Assembly: GCF_004197395.1 (NCBI RefSeq)
Contig: NZ_SELS01000038.1
Location: 1 to 64,000, forward strand
Direction: 5' to 3'
Origin: Paraburkholderia sp. UYCP14C
GTDB lineage: Bacteria > Pseudomonadota > Gammaproteobacteria > Burkholderiales > Burkholderiaceae
DNA: 64,000 nucleotides
The notes below the pieces were generated by a model. It saw nothing but the letters and a program-made list of their open reading frames with translations, was not told the origin of the DNA and searched no databases. A program made the position numbers and the translations under genes. This document shows, one piece after another, positions 43,217 to 52,182 of the stretch (position 1 is its first letter; each line of letters starts with the position of its first letter).

Positions 43217-46200
43217 GCGTGCCTCCTGAAACGTGCAAGGAGTCTTGCGATCCACGATCCGTGCGCTTGCACGGGCTTGCCCGCCGCCTGCCGTCCGAGC
43301 GATGCGAACAACTGCTTGAGCACGACCTTCGCCGCGCCTTCGAGCATCCGGCCGCCGACCGCCGCAACCTTGCCCGACACCTGCGCTTCGTAGTCGTATG
43401 TGAGCCGCGTGCCGCTGCCTTGCGGCGTCAGTTCGACGAGACCGCTGCCGCGCGCGCTGCCGAGCGGCGAGATTCCCGAGCCGGCGAGTCGCAGGCGGCG
43501 CGGCGCATCGATCTCCGACAAGCCGATGCGCGCCTCGAAACGCGCCTTGATCATGCCGACGCCGGCGGTCACGTCAGCGTGATACTGGTTCGGCGCCGTC
43601 TCTTCGAGCGCGTGACAGCCGGGAATGACGTTAGCGAGTGCCTTCGGATCGAGCAGCACTGCGAACACGGCTTCGGGTGTCGCGGGCAGGTCGACCGCGC
43701 CCTGCGCCGTCAGTGCGCGACCGCCGCCTGGCGTCGCCGGCTTCGCGGCGGGCGCTTCGCGATATTCCGGCCGCGACGGTTCGGGATCGTCCATGCCGAT
43801 CATCGCCATCACTCTGGGCGGCGTGAGCGGCAGGCGAATGTCTTCCACGCCAAGCGCGTCCGCCACCGCATTCGCGATGCACGGCGGCGTGCTCATGTTG
43901 TTGCCTTCGCCGAGACCCTTCGCGCCAAGCGGCGTGAAAGGCGAAGGCGTCTCCAGATGCACGATCAGCGGATCGGGCACTTCGCAGGTGGTCGGCATCA
44001 GATAGTCGGCGAGCGTGCCCGACTGGAAGCTGCCGTCCGCGCCGTAGCGGAACTCTTCCATCAGCGCCGCGCCGAGGCCTTGCGCGAACGCGCCGCGAAT
44101 CTGGCCATCGGCGAGTGCGGGATTGAGGAGGGTGCCGGCGTCGTGCACGGTCACATACCGGTCGATGCGCACGCGTCCCGTCGCGCGATCCACTTCGACC
44201 CCGCACATGTCGAACGCGAAGCCATATGCCGCCGAGGTATTGATGCGGTCCTGTTCGTCGGGCGCATCCATGTGCGGCGGCGACCAGAACACGGTTTCGC
44301 GCAGGCCCGGCTCTTCGCCTGCGGGCAGGAGCGCGGGCGCCCAGTGCGGCGCATTGCTCGCGGCACGCGCGAACGGCAGCGCGCGGTCTTCGGCGTCGTG
44401 CGGAAAGACGCGCGCGCCTTCGAAGCGCACGTCGCCGGGCGCGCAGTTGAACTGCTTCGCGAGCACGCGCGCGAGCTTGTCGCGCACGCGCGTCGCGGCG
44501 AGATGCACCGTGCCCGCCACCGCGCCCGCGAAGCGGCTCGAATAATTGCCTGCCGCGACGGACCAGGCGTCCTTGTGCGTATCGAATTCGACGTTGACGA
44601 CGATGTCCTTCGGATCGAGCCCGAGCACATCGGCGACGACTTGCGCGCACACGGTCATGTGGCCCTGGCCCGCGGGCGTCGATGCGATCGTGACGACCAC
44701 GCCGCCGAGCAGATCGACGCTGACGGTCGCGCTCGCGATCGCGCCGTTCTTCGGCCCGGCTTTTTTGCGTGCGTCGGCTGGCATCACGGTCGTGATGTAG
44801 CCCATGTTCGATACCGAAGGCTCGACGATCGCCGCGAAGCCGATGCCATACAGCCGCCCTTCGTTGCGCGCGGCGTCGCGGCGCGCAACGAGTTCCCGGT
44901 ATCCGCCTTCGTCGAGTGAACGGCGCAGCGCTTCCTGATAATTGCCCGAATCGAGCAGGGCGCCCGCCGCTGCGCGATACGGGAACGCATCGGCGGGAAC
45001 GAAGTTGCGGCGATACACGTCGAGCACATCGAGCTTCAGTTCGATCGCGATACGCTGGATCAGCCGCTCCAGCGCGAAGTACACCTGCGGGCCGCCGAAG
45101 CCGCGCACGAGCCCCGTCGGCGTCTTGTTCGTCAGCACGACGCGATTGCGCACGAGCAGATTCGGGATCGCGTATGCGCCCGTCAGGCAGCCGTGCATCC
45201 GGTAGAACGTCGCCGGCTCGGGCGCGCGCACGTAGCCGCCCACGTCTTCCAACTGATCGTAAGACAGCGCGACGATCCGGCCATCGGCTTCGACCGCCGC
45301 TTCTATGGTTGAAAGACGCGCCGTCGCCGATGTCGCCGCACTCAGGTGTTCGAGCCGATCCTCGACCCACTTCACCGGCGCGCCGGCCTTGCGCGACGCG
45401 AGGCACATCAGCACGACATACGGAAACACCGCCTGCTTCACGCCGAAGCTGCCGCCGGAATCGCGCGGAGCCTTATGACGCAGCCGATTGGCGGGCACGT
45501 TCAACGCCATCGCCATGACGGCGTGCAGCGAGAACGGCCCCATGAAATTGGACGTGACGTCGTAGCCTTCTTCGCCCGAAAGATACTCGGCGATGACCAC
45601 GCCGCACTCGATCGGCGCGCAGGTGTTGCGTGGATAATGCGCGACCAGCTTCACGCGATGCGGCGCGCGCTCGAAGGCCGCTTCGGGCTCGCCGTAGCGG
45701 AAATGCCGGTCGCTGATGACGTTGCTGCCGACGCGTTCGTGCAGCACCGGCGCGTCGTCCTTCGCGGCCTGTTCGATCGACGTCACGGGATCGAGCATCG
45801 CGTAGTCGACCTTGATCAGATCGAGCGCGTCTTCCGCGAGCGCACGCGATTCGGCCATCACGACCGCAACCGGCTCGCCGACGTAGCGCACACGGTCCAT
45901 CGCGAGCGCCCACTGTTCCATCGGCGATTTCACGCCGACGACGAACGGTCGCGACCACGGACGCAAATCGTCGCGCGTGAGCACGGCACGCACGCCCGCG
46001 AGTTTCGACGCGGCTTGCGTATCGATCGACAGGATGTCCGCGTGCGCGTGCGGCGAACGTAGAATCGCGGCGTGCAGCGTGCCCGGCTTGACAGCGATGT
46101 CGTCGCAATAGCGGCCACGGCCCGTCAGGATCGCCGGGTCTTCGAGGCGCTGCATCGAGCGTCCGATGTGACGCTGCGGTGCGCTCGCTTCGCGCGCCTC

Positions 46201-46254
46201 GTTGCCGGCGACGCGCGCGTCCATGTCGGCAAATGCGGTTTCGCGCTGATTCAT
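43213..46254 (-). CDS. hmfA: Furoyl-CoA dehydrogenase, molybdopterin subunit fused to a CoxG/SRPBCC domain
   Basis: A 1013-residue large subunit. Residues about 30-830 form the two molybdopterin-binding domains of the xanthine dehydrogenase/CoxL family (GRSMQRLEDPAILTGRGRYCDD, GGSFGVKQAVFPYV, LVRGFGGPQVYFALERL, PLGAKGLGEGNNM with the base Glu). Residues about 845-1010 are a CoxG-like SRPBCC domain (VDLPATPEAVFAVLLDPKAL, VIPGCHALEE), normally a separate maturation or membrane-anchoring protein. The catalytic role is hydroxylation of furoyl-CoA. The ATG at 46254 follows GAGGAG and is 4 bases after hmfG. Confidence 0.9.
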   Translation of the reverse strand: MNQRETAFADMDARVAGNEAREASAPQRHIGRSMQRLEDPAILTGRGRYCDDIAVKPGTLHAAILRSPHAHADILSIDTQAASKLAGVRAVLTRDDLRPWSRPFVVGVKSPMEQWALAMDRVRYVGEPVAVVMAESRALAEDALDLIKVDYAMLDPVTSIEQAAKDDAPVLHERVGSNVISDRHFRYGEPEAAFERAPHRVKLVAHYPRNTCAPIECGVVIAEYLSGEEGYDVTSNFMGPFSLHAVMAMALNVPANRLRHKAPRDSGGSFGVKQAVFPYVVLMCLASRKAGAPVKWVEDRLEHLSAATSATARLSTIEAAVEADGRIVALSYDQLEDVGGYVRAPEPATFYRMHGCLTGAYAIPNLLVRNRVVLTNKTPTGLVRGFGGPQVYFALERLIQRIAIELKLDVLDVYRRNFVPADAFPYRAAAGALLDSGNYQEALRRSLDEGGYRELVARRDAARNEGRLYGIGFAAIVEPSVSNMGYITTVMPADARKKAGPKNGAIASATVSVDLLGGVVVTIASTPAGQGHMTVCAQVVADVLGLDPKDIVVNVEFDTHKDAWSVAAGNYSSRFAGAVAGTVHLAATRVRDKLARVLAKQFNCAPGDVRFEGARVFPHDAEDRALPFARAASNAPHWAPALLPAGEEPGLRETVFWSPPHMDAPDEQDRINTSAAYGFAFDMCGVEVDRATGRVRIDRYVTVHDAGTLLNPALADGQIRGAFAQGLGAALMEEFRYGADGSFQSGTLADYLMPTTCEVPDPLIVHLETPSPFTPLGAKGLGEGNNMSTPPCIANAVADALGVEDIRLPLTPPRVMAMIGMDDPEPSRPEYREAPAAKPATPGGGRALTAQGAVDLPATPEAVFAVLLDPKALANVIPGCHALEETAPNQYHADVTAGVGMIKARFEARIGLSEIDAPRRLRLAGSGISPLGSARGSGLVELTPQGSGTRLTYDYEAQVSGKVAAVGGRMLEGAAKVVLKQLFASLGRQAAGKPVQAHGSWIARLLARFRRHA

Positions 46255-46258
46255 GACC

Positions 46259-46873
46259 TTACTCCTCACGTGCGGCGCGGCCGCCGAATTCATCGGCGAG
46301 ACCGCTCCAGCGGCGCGCAATCTCGTCGTGCTCGATCTCGAACAGATCGAGAATGCGCCCGACAGTGTGGTCGACCACGTCGTCGATAGTCTGCGGATGC
46401 GCGTAGAACGCGGGCACCGGCGGCATCACGATCGCGCCCATTTGCGTGGCGAGCGTCATGTTGCGCAGATGCGCGAGATTGAGCGGGGTTTCGCGCGCGA
46501 CCAGCACGAGGCGGCGGCGCTCCTTGAGCATCACATCGGCGGCGCGCGTCAGCAGGTTGTCCGCGAAGCCGTTCGCGACGCCCGCGAGCGTTTTCATCGA
46601 GCATGGCGCGATCACCATGCCTTCGGTCAAAAACGATCCGCTCGCCACGGCCGCGCCGATATCACGCACGTTGTGCACGACGTCGGCAGCGGCTTCGAGA
46701 TCGCCGCGCGCGAGGCCGAGTTCCTGGGCGGCCGTCACCGCGCCCGACGACGACACGATGAGATGCGTCTCATGCGTGCCGAGCCGGCGCAAGGCGGCGA
46801 GCAAACGCACGCCGATCACCGCGCCGCTTGCGCCCGAAATGCCGACGACGATGCGTTTCTTTCGTTCAGCCAT
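46259..46873 (-). CDS. hmfG: UbiX-family flavin prenyltransferase
   Basis: A 204-residue UbiX/Pad1 protein: RIVVGISGASGAVIGVRLL at the FMN phosphate site, APCSMKTLAGVANGFADNLLTRAADVMLKE, and RETPLNLAHLRNM with the dimethylallyl-phosphate-binding residues. It makes prenylated FMN, the cofactor that the adjacent UbiD-type decarboxylase needs. It overlaps hmfF by 8 bases. The start at 46873 is placed directly before the KKRIVVGISG strand; the longer in-frame start would lie inside hmfF and give unrelated sequence. Confidence 0.93.
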   Translation of the reverse strand: MAERKKRIVVGISGASGAVIGVRLLAALRRLGTHETHLIVSSSGAVTAAQELGLARGDLEAAADVVHNVRDIGAAVASGSFLTEGMVIAPCSMKTLAGVANGFADNLLTRAADVMLKERRRLVLVARETPLNLAHLRNMTLATQMGAIVMPPVPAFYAHPQTIDDVVDHTVGRILDLFEIEHDEIARRWSGLADEFGGRAAREE

Positions 46874-48359
46874 GATCGCGTGACAGATAGGCGTCGAACG
46901 CGCTGTTGTCGGCGGCGACGAGTGCTTGCAGGTCGACCGTGTCCTGCCCCGGTATGCGCACGCGCGTGAACACATGCGCGGGATAGACGACGGGGCGGGT
47001 CGCATCGAGACCCATCTTCGCGCTGACGCCTTGCAGATGCGACGGCGCATCGTCGGGCTGACCGACCGTCGTCGACGGATCGAGCGGCGAGCCTTGCGCG
47101 CCTGCTATCACGACGAGATCGCGGTCTGCCTGGAAGCGCGTCGCGATGGCCCATTCGATTTCGGCAGGATCGTGCACGTTCACATCGGTATCGACGACGA
47201 CGACCTGCTTGATGTCGTAATGCGCGCCGAACGCGCACAGAATGACGTTCTTCGCTTCGCCTTCGCGCTTCTTGTCGAATTGCACCCACAGGTGATAGCG
47301 GCACACGCCACCCACCGACAGATGCACGTCCTTCACGGCGGGATGACTGCGCTGAAGATGCGCGAGCAACGTGGCTTCACGCGGAATCGCGCCGAGCAGC
47401 AGATGCTCCATTTCGGCGGGCACGATCGTATGAAAGATCGGATCGCGCCGATGCGTGACGGCCGTCACTTCGATGACTTCGCGTGCTTCCTTCGCGCTGT
47501 AGTACTTGGGAAATTCGCCGAACGGACCTTCCGGCTCACGCACGTTCGGCAGAATGCGCCCTTCGATGACGATCTCCGCGAACGCCGGCACGTGCACGCC
47601 GTTCGTCACGCATCGCGCGACAGGCAGCGACGCACCGTGCAGCGCGCCCGCGATTTCGAGTTCGTCGTGATCGATCGGCGTGATCGCTTGCGACGCGAGC
47701 ATGGTCAGCGGATCGACGCCAATCGCGATCGCGACGTCGAGCGCATCGCCCGCGGCTTCCGCGTCGCGCTGGAATGCGTAGAGATGACGCGGCAGCAGCA
47801 GAATCGCCATGCGATCCGGGCCGTGCACCTGAATGCGGTTGATCGAGACGTTCTGCACGCCGGTGCGCGGATTGCGCGCGATCACGAGACCGGCGGTGAT
47901 GTACGGGCCGTTGTCGTGTTCGCTGTGCGTGGGAATGGGCAGCAGCGCGTGAAGATCGATGCCGCTCGTATGCACCACTTGCTGACAGGGCGCGTCCTCA
48001 CGCTGAATCAGTTTCGATGTGAGCGGTGCAGCCGCCGCATCGGAAAAATGCGCGAGCAATGCGGATTCATCGACGCCCATCGCTTCGGCGATCCACGCGC
48101 GCTTCGACATGAAGCCGCTCACGACGGGCATCGCATGTCCGCGCGGCTGCGTGAAAAAAGCAGCCTGTTCGCCGTCGAGCCGTTTCGCAATGGCGGCGAG
48201 TTCGTGCTCGAGCGCGACGGGCTTGTCGATCGTCGCGACACGGCCGGTTTTCGCGAGATGCGCGAGCCAGTCGCGCAGCGACAGCGAGCTGGTGTCGGCG
48301 TGATCCCGTGCTCGGGCGAATGAGGGAATGCCGCGCGTTGCGGCATCGCGTGTGTTCAT
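46866..48359 (-). CDS. hmfF: UbiD-family decarboxylase, 2,5-furandicarboxylate decarboxylase type
   Basis: A 497-residue UbiD-family enzyme with NVSINRIQVHGPDRM (prFMN phosphate/Arg contact), the EGRILPNVREPEGPFGEFPKYY region carrying the Glu-Arg-Glu type catalytic residues, and a C-terminal dimer domain. HmfF decarboxylates 2,5-furandicarboxylate to 2-furoate with prenyl-FMN made by HmfG. It is the first gene of the nine-gene furan operon. Two ATGs (48371, 48359) are possible; 48359 is preferred because GGAGA lies six bases upstream. The promoter is in the 278-base divergent gap with hmfR1. Confidence 0.9.
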   Translation of the reverse strand: MNTRDAATRGIPSFARARDHADTSSLSLRDWLAHLAKTGRVATIDKPVALEHELAAIAKRLDGEQAAFFTQPRGHAMPVVSGFMSKRAWIAEAMGVDESALLAHFSDAAAAPLTSKLIQREDAPCQQVVHTSGIDLHALLPIPTHSEHDNGPYITAGLVIARNPRTGVQNVSINRIQVHGPDRMAILLLPRHLYAFQRDAEAAGDALDVAIAIGVDPLTMLASQAITPIDHDELEIAGALHGASLPVARCVTNGVHVPAFAEIVIEGRILPNVREPEGPFGEFPKYYSAKEAREVIEVTAVTHRRDPIFHTIVPAEMEHLLLGAIPREATLLAHLQRSHPAVKDVHLSVGGVCRYHLWVQFDKKREGEAKNVILCAFGAHYDIKQVVVVDTDVNVHDPAEIEWAIATRFQADRDLVVIAGAQGSPLDPSTTVGQPDDAPSHLQGVSAKMGLDATRPVVYPAHVFTRVRIPGQDTVDLQALVAADNSAFDAYLSRDHG

Positions 48360-48450
48360 CAGCGTCTCCATCTGTGCGCGCTACCGTAGCAAGCGCATGG
48401 GATGAAGCGTAGCGAGATCGCGCCATAACATCTAATACTGTTTACTGATG

Positions 48451-48467
48451 CGACGAATCATTCGTCG
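48451..48467. promoter_or_regulatory. 17-bp palindrome in the hmf divergent promoter
   Basis: Perfect 8-bp arms CGACGAAT and ATTCGTCG flank one central C. It lies 92 bases upstream of hmfF and 171 bases upstream of hmfR1, in AT-richer DNA. It is a likely binding site for the LysR regulator of the cluster or another dimeric regulator. Confidence 0.6.
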
Positions 48468-48492
48468 TTATATCGGTGTTAGCCCGGATGAC

Positions 48493-48525
48493 AGCGGTCT
48501 TACAGTTACGTATCAATAGACCGCT
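48493..48525. promoter_or_regulatory. Interrupted dyad upstream of hmfR1
   Basis: A second perfect dyad, AGCGGTCT (48493-48500) and AGACCGCT (48518-48525), with a 17-base AT-rich spacer lies in the same divergent region. Half-sites about 2.5 helical turns apart suit a LysR tetramer or a separate dimer. A third weak dyad, CCCTGC/GCAGGG, is at 48565-48589. Confidence 0.5.
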
Positions 48526-48637
48526 CACGCACGCCCGTGCTGAAGGGCGTACTACCAAAAGGGGCCCTGCACCGTCGATGAACGCAGGGTGATAATGTCA
48601 CCGCGCCCCATTAGCATCGCTGATGCCCCGAGGGAAC

Positions 48638-49579
48638 ATGGATCTCAAGCAAATCCAGTACTTCATCGCACTATTCGAGGACGGCTCGGTCACCCGTGCC
48701 GCGAAGCGGCTGAACATCGTGCAACCGGCCCTGAGCATGCAGATCGCCAAGCTCGAGGACGAACTGCATCAACAGCTGTTCGAGCGCGGCGCACACGGCA
48801 TGGCGCCGACCGCCGCGGGACGGCTGATGTACCGCCTGTTCTTACCGATCGTGCGTGACCTTGCCCACGCACGGCAGCAACTCGTGCAGCGCGATGAAGT
48901 GGTGACGGGGCATGTCGGCATCGGGCTGATCGCATCGGTGACGGAAAGCGTGCTCGCGGATTCGCTGTCGCGCTTTCACGCGCGTTACCCCGATGTCGAG
49001 GTCACCGTCGCCGATGGCTACAGCGCGACCTTCATCGACTGGGTGGCGGGCGGGCAGCTCGATGCCGCCCTCATCAACAAGCCGCGCGCGCGCTTGTCGC
49101 TCGACTCGCGCCCCCTGCTCGACGAAGAGATGGTGCTAGCCACCAGCGCCGCGCATGGCCCCGACTTGCCGCATGCAATCGAACTCGCGCAATTGCCCGA
49201 ACTTGAACTCGTGCTGCCCACCAAACGTCACGGCCTGCGCGGCGTGCTCGACAGCGCCGCGCAACACGAGGACGTGCTGCTCGCGCCGCGCTTCGAGATC
49301 GACGTGCTTTCGACGATTCTCAAGCTCGTCGAGCACACGCGCTTTGCGACGATTTTGCCGCGCATCGTCGTCGAGCGCGCCGCGCGGCACGGCACGTTGC
49401 GCGCGTACCCGATTCTGGCGCCTCGCATCGTGCGGCACATCGTCTGCGTGAATCATCCGCGCCGCCCGTTGAGCGCGGCGGCGGAAGCACTGATCGAGAT
49501 CATCGGCGACGAGTTGCACCGCGCGTCGAGCCGGTCGGGCGACGAGCCCTCACACACCATCAAGGAACGATCTTCATGA
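48638..49579 (+). CDS. hmfR1: LysR-type regulator of the furan cluster
   Basis: A 313-residue LysR regulator: winged helix at residues 1-60 (MDLKQIQYFIALFEDGSVTR, VQPALSMQIAKLE) and effector domain about 90-295. It is divergent from the hmfFGABCDEHT operon and is followed directly by an aldehyde dehydrogenase gene (ATGA overlap), so it probably controls both directions in response to a furan metabolite. The ATG at 48638 follows CGAGGGAAC; an upstream in-frame ATG is less well placed. It is closely similar to the LysR at 34591-35511. Confidence 0.88.
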   Translation: MDLKQIQYFIALFEDGSVTRAAKRLNIVQPALSMQIAKLEDELHQQLFERGAHGMAPTAAGRLMYRLFLPIVRDLAHARQQLVQRDEVVTGHVGIGLIASVTESVLADSLSRFHARYPDVEVTVADGYSATFIDWVAGGQLDAALINKPRARLSLDSRPLLDEEMVLATSAAHGPDLPHAIELAQLPELELVLPTKRHGLRGVLDSAAQHEDVLLAPRFEIDVLSTILKLVEHTRFATILPRIVVERAARHGTLRAYPILAPRIVRHIVCVNHPRRPLSAAAEALIEIIGDELHRASSRSGDEPSHTIKERSS

Positions 49580-51015
49580 ACGCACGACACTGGATTGCCG
49601 GCGAATGGACCGGCACGCCCAACCTCGACAGCATCGATCCCGCGACGGGCGAGCCCATCGGCCGGTTCGCCGACGGCGGATCGAGCGAAGCCGATGCCGC
49701 CATCGCCGCCGCTCGCCACGCGTTCGATCGCACGACATGGGCGCAGGACGCGCGTTTGCGCCAGGACGTGCTGCTCGGCTGGGCTTCGGCGCTCGAAGCC
49801 GAACGCGACGTGCTCGCGACGCTGCTCACGCGCGAAAACGGCAAGGCGATCGCGCAATCGCGCGGCGAGATTGCCGGCGCGATATCGGAAGTGCGCTATT
49901 ACGCGGGGCTCGCGCGCCATATTGCCGGGCACGTGCTCGAACCGGAACCGGGCACGATATCGACGATGCTGCGCGAAGCGGCCGGCGTCGCGGCGATTAT
50001 CGTGCCTTGGAATGCGCCCGCCGTGCTGCTCGTGCGCTCGCTCGCGCCCGCTCTCGCGGCCGGCTGCACGGCGATCGTCAAACCGGCGGCGCAAACGTCG
50101 CTGCTCACGGCCGCGATGTTGCGCTGCTTCGAACACACGGCGTTGCCTGAAGGCGCGGTGAACCTCGTCAACGAACGGGGATACGCGGCCAGCCAGCGGC
50201 TCGTCGATTCGCACGGCGTCGACGTGGTGAGCTTCACGGGATCGACGGCGACGGGCAAGCAGATCATGGCGGCCGCTGCCGACAGCATGAAGAAGCTGTC
50301 GCTCGAACTTGGCGGGAAGTCATGCTGCGTCGTCTTCGACGATGCCGATGTCGCGGCGATCGCGCCGCGTCTCGCGCGCGCCGCGACGATCATCTCCGGG
50401 CAGCAATGCACTGCGGCGCGCCGGGTGCTGGTTCATGCGTCGCGCGCCGCGCAAATGCGCGAGCACCTCGCGTCGGCGCTTGCGTCGCTGCGGGTCGGAC
50501 CGGGCATCGATCCGGCGACGGATATCGGCGCGCTCATCGACGGCACGACGCGCGATGCGGTGGCACGGACGATCGAGCGCGCGTGCGCAATGGCCGAGCG
50601 TGTGCTGTTGCGAGGCACTTGCTCGGGGCACGCGTTTCTGTCGCCGACGCTCGTCGAGCATGACGATCCGAAGGCGTTCTTTTGTCAGGACGAGATCTTT
50701 GCCCCGTTCGTCACCCTGGAAGTCTTTGAGAACGAAATGGAAGCGATCGAGAAAGCCAACGACACGGTCTTCGGTCTCTCGGCGAGCGTATGGACGCACG
50801 ACGGAGCGCGCGCATTGCGCGTCGCGCGTGCGCTGCGCAACGGCACGGTGTGGATCAACGACCACAACAAGCTGTTCGCCGAAGCCGAAACGGGCGGCTA
50901 TCGGCAAAGTGGGCTGGGTCGGCTGCACGGCTACGATGCGCTGGCGGACTTCACCGAGTTGAAGCACATCTGCATGCCGGCCGGCGTGTCGGAAGGTATC
51001 GCGCCGTTGCGGTGA
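49576..51015 (+). CDS. Aldehyde dehydrogenase of the furan cluster
   Basis: A 479-residue NAD(P)-dependent aldehyde dehydrogenase. Cofactor site VVSFTGSTATGKQIM, catalytic Glu in LSLELGGKS (about 251), catalytic Cys in ISGQQCTAARRV (about 284), and C-terminal CQDEIFAPFVTLEVF are all present. In its position it probably oxidises furfural or hydroxymethylfurfural to the acids entering the hmf route (inference). Its ATG overlaps the hmfR1 stop, so regulator and enzyme are translationally coupled. XdhC follows after 19 bases. Confidence 0.9.
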   Translation: MNARHWIAGEWTGTPNLDSIDPATGEPIGRFADGGSSEADAAIAAARHAFDRTTWAQDARLRQDVLLGWASALEAERDVLATLLTRENGKAIAQSRGEIAGAISEVRYYAGLARHIAGHVLEPEPGTISTMLREAAGVAAIIVPWNAPAVLLVRSLAPALAAGCTAIVKPAAQTSLLTAAMLRCFEHTALPEGAVNLVNERGYAASQRLVDSHGVDVVSFTGSTATGKQIMAAAADSMKKLSLELGGKSCCVVFDDADVAAIAPRLARAATIISGQQCTAARRVLVHASRAAQMREHLASALASLRVGPGIDPATDIGALIDGTTRDAVARTIERACAMAERVLLRGTCSGHAFLSPTLVEHDDPKAFFCQDEIFAPFVTLEVFENEMEAIEKANDTVFGLSASVWTHDGARALRVARALRNGTVWINDHNKLFAEAETGGYRQSGLGRLHGYDALADFTELKHICMPAGVSEGIAPLR

Positions 51016-51034
51016 AGGGCAAGGAGGCGAGTCA

Positions 51035-52057
51035 ATGGATAGCGTGGATCTCGAAGTCCTGAAAAGCAGCGCGCGATGGCTGGCAGACGGGCATCGCGTG
51101 CTGCTGGTGACGGTCGTGAAGACATGGGGATCGTCGCCGCGTCCCGTGGGCGCGATGCTCGCGGTGCGCGCCGATGGGCAGGTGGTCGGGTCGGTGTCGG
51201 GCGGATGCATCGAAGACGATCTGATCGATCGCGTGCGGCAGCGAGGCATCGAACAGGAAAGTCCGCAGGTGCTGAAGTACGGCGTCAGCGCGCAGGAGGC
51301 GCATCGCTTCGGCCTGCCTTGCGGCGGCACCATTCAGCTCGTGCTGGAGCCGTTGACGCTCGCGAGCGGTATCGCCGGGCTGTGTGCAGCGGTGGAGGCA
51401 GGCAGGCTCGTAGCGCGCACGCTCGACATGGCGACGGGGGCTGCGCGCCTCGAACCCGCGCAGGCGACGGACGGCCTTCTGTTCGATGGGACGACGCTGC
51501 TGAGCATCCATGGGCCCCGTTACCGGATGCTGGTGATCGGCGCGGGACAGTTGTCGCGCTATCTGTGCAGCATCGCGGTGGGGCTCGATTATCAGGTCAC
51601 GGTATGCGATCCGCGCGAGGAATATACGGACGAGTGGAACGTGCCCGGCACGACCCTCGTTCGCGCCATGCCCGACGACACCGTGATGGACATGAAGCTC
51701 GACGAACGCTCTGCGGTGATCGCGCTGACGCACGATCCGAAGCTCGACGATCTCGCGCTGATGGAAGCGCTGAAAACGCCTGCGTTCTACGTGGGTGCGC
51801 TCGGTTCGCGTCGCAATAACGCCGCGCGGCGCGAGCGCCTGAAGGAGTTCGATCTCAACGACGAAGAACTCGCGCGCCTGCACGGACCGGTGGGCATCTA
51901 CATCGGCAGCCGGACGCCACCGGAGATCGCCCTGTCGATACTGGCCGAATTGACGGCCGCGAAAAACGGCGTGTCGTTGCCGGAACTGCTGCGGGTCGAA
52001 GGCGCCAAGGCGGTCCGGGAGATGGCGGGCAACGCGGCGGGCTGTGACGCCTTGTAA
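51035..52057 (+). CDS. XdhC family molybdenum-cofactor maturation protein
   Basis: A 340-residue XdhC/CoxI protein. The N-terminal domain has VVKTWGSSPRPVGAMLAV and GSVSGGCIEDDL, and the C-terminal Rossmann domain has RYRMLVIGAGQLSRYLCS and TPAFYVGALGSRRNN. XdhC binds molybdenum cofactor, promotes its sulfuration and inserts it into XDH-family hydroxylases. Here the client is very probably HmfA. AAGGAGG precedes the ATG. It is the last gene of the regulator-ALDH-XdhC unit. Confidence 0.92.
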   Translation: MDSVDLEVLKSSARWLADGHRVLLVTVVKTWGSSPRPVGAMLAVRADGQVVGSVSGGCIEDDLIDRVRQRGIEQESPQVLKYGVSAQEAHRFGLPCGGTIQLVLEPLTLASGIAGLCAAVEAGRLVARTLDMATGAARLEPAQATDGLLFDGTTLLSIHGPRYRMLVIGAGQLSRYLCSIAVGLDYQVTVCDPREEYTDEWNVPGTTLVRAMPDDTVMDMKLDERSAVIALTHDPKLDDLALMEALKTPAFYVGALGSRRNNAARRERLKEFDLNDEELARLHGPVGIYIGSRTPPEIALSILAELTAAKNGVSLPELLRVEGAKAVREMAGNAAGCDAL

Positions 52058-52079
52058 GCGGAACCGATTTCGCCACAGG

Positions 52080-52182
52080 CGCCGTAAGGCGAGCGGTCCA
52101 TCGCCCAACCGCTGGCGCAGGAAATCCACCGCCACGCGCCCCTTCGCCGTGGACGGCCTGCGCTGAGTCCCGTCGAGGTAAG
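52080..52182 (-). pseudogene. Possible LysR C-terminal remnant
   Basis: The minus-strand sequence in this convergent gap reads YLDGTQRRPSTAKGRVAVDF and then LRQRLG, close to the usual last residues of many LysR regulators. No upstream part of such a gene is present (the intact LysR at 52183 ends just beyond). It may be a leftover of a deleted regulator gene. Short, so tentative. Confidence 0.35.

Noticed and set aside
40955-48323. Long plus-strand frames across the hmf operon
   Set aside because: They run antisense to genes with complete catalytic motifs and show His/Arg/Asp-rich antisense composition without any family signature.
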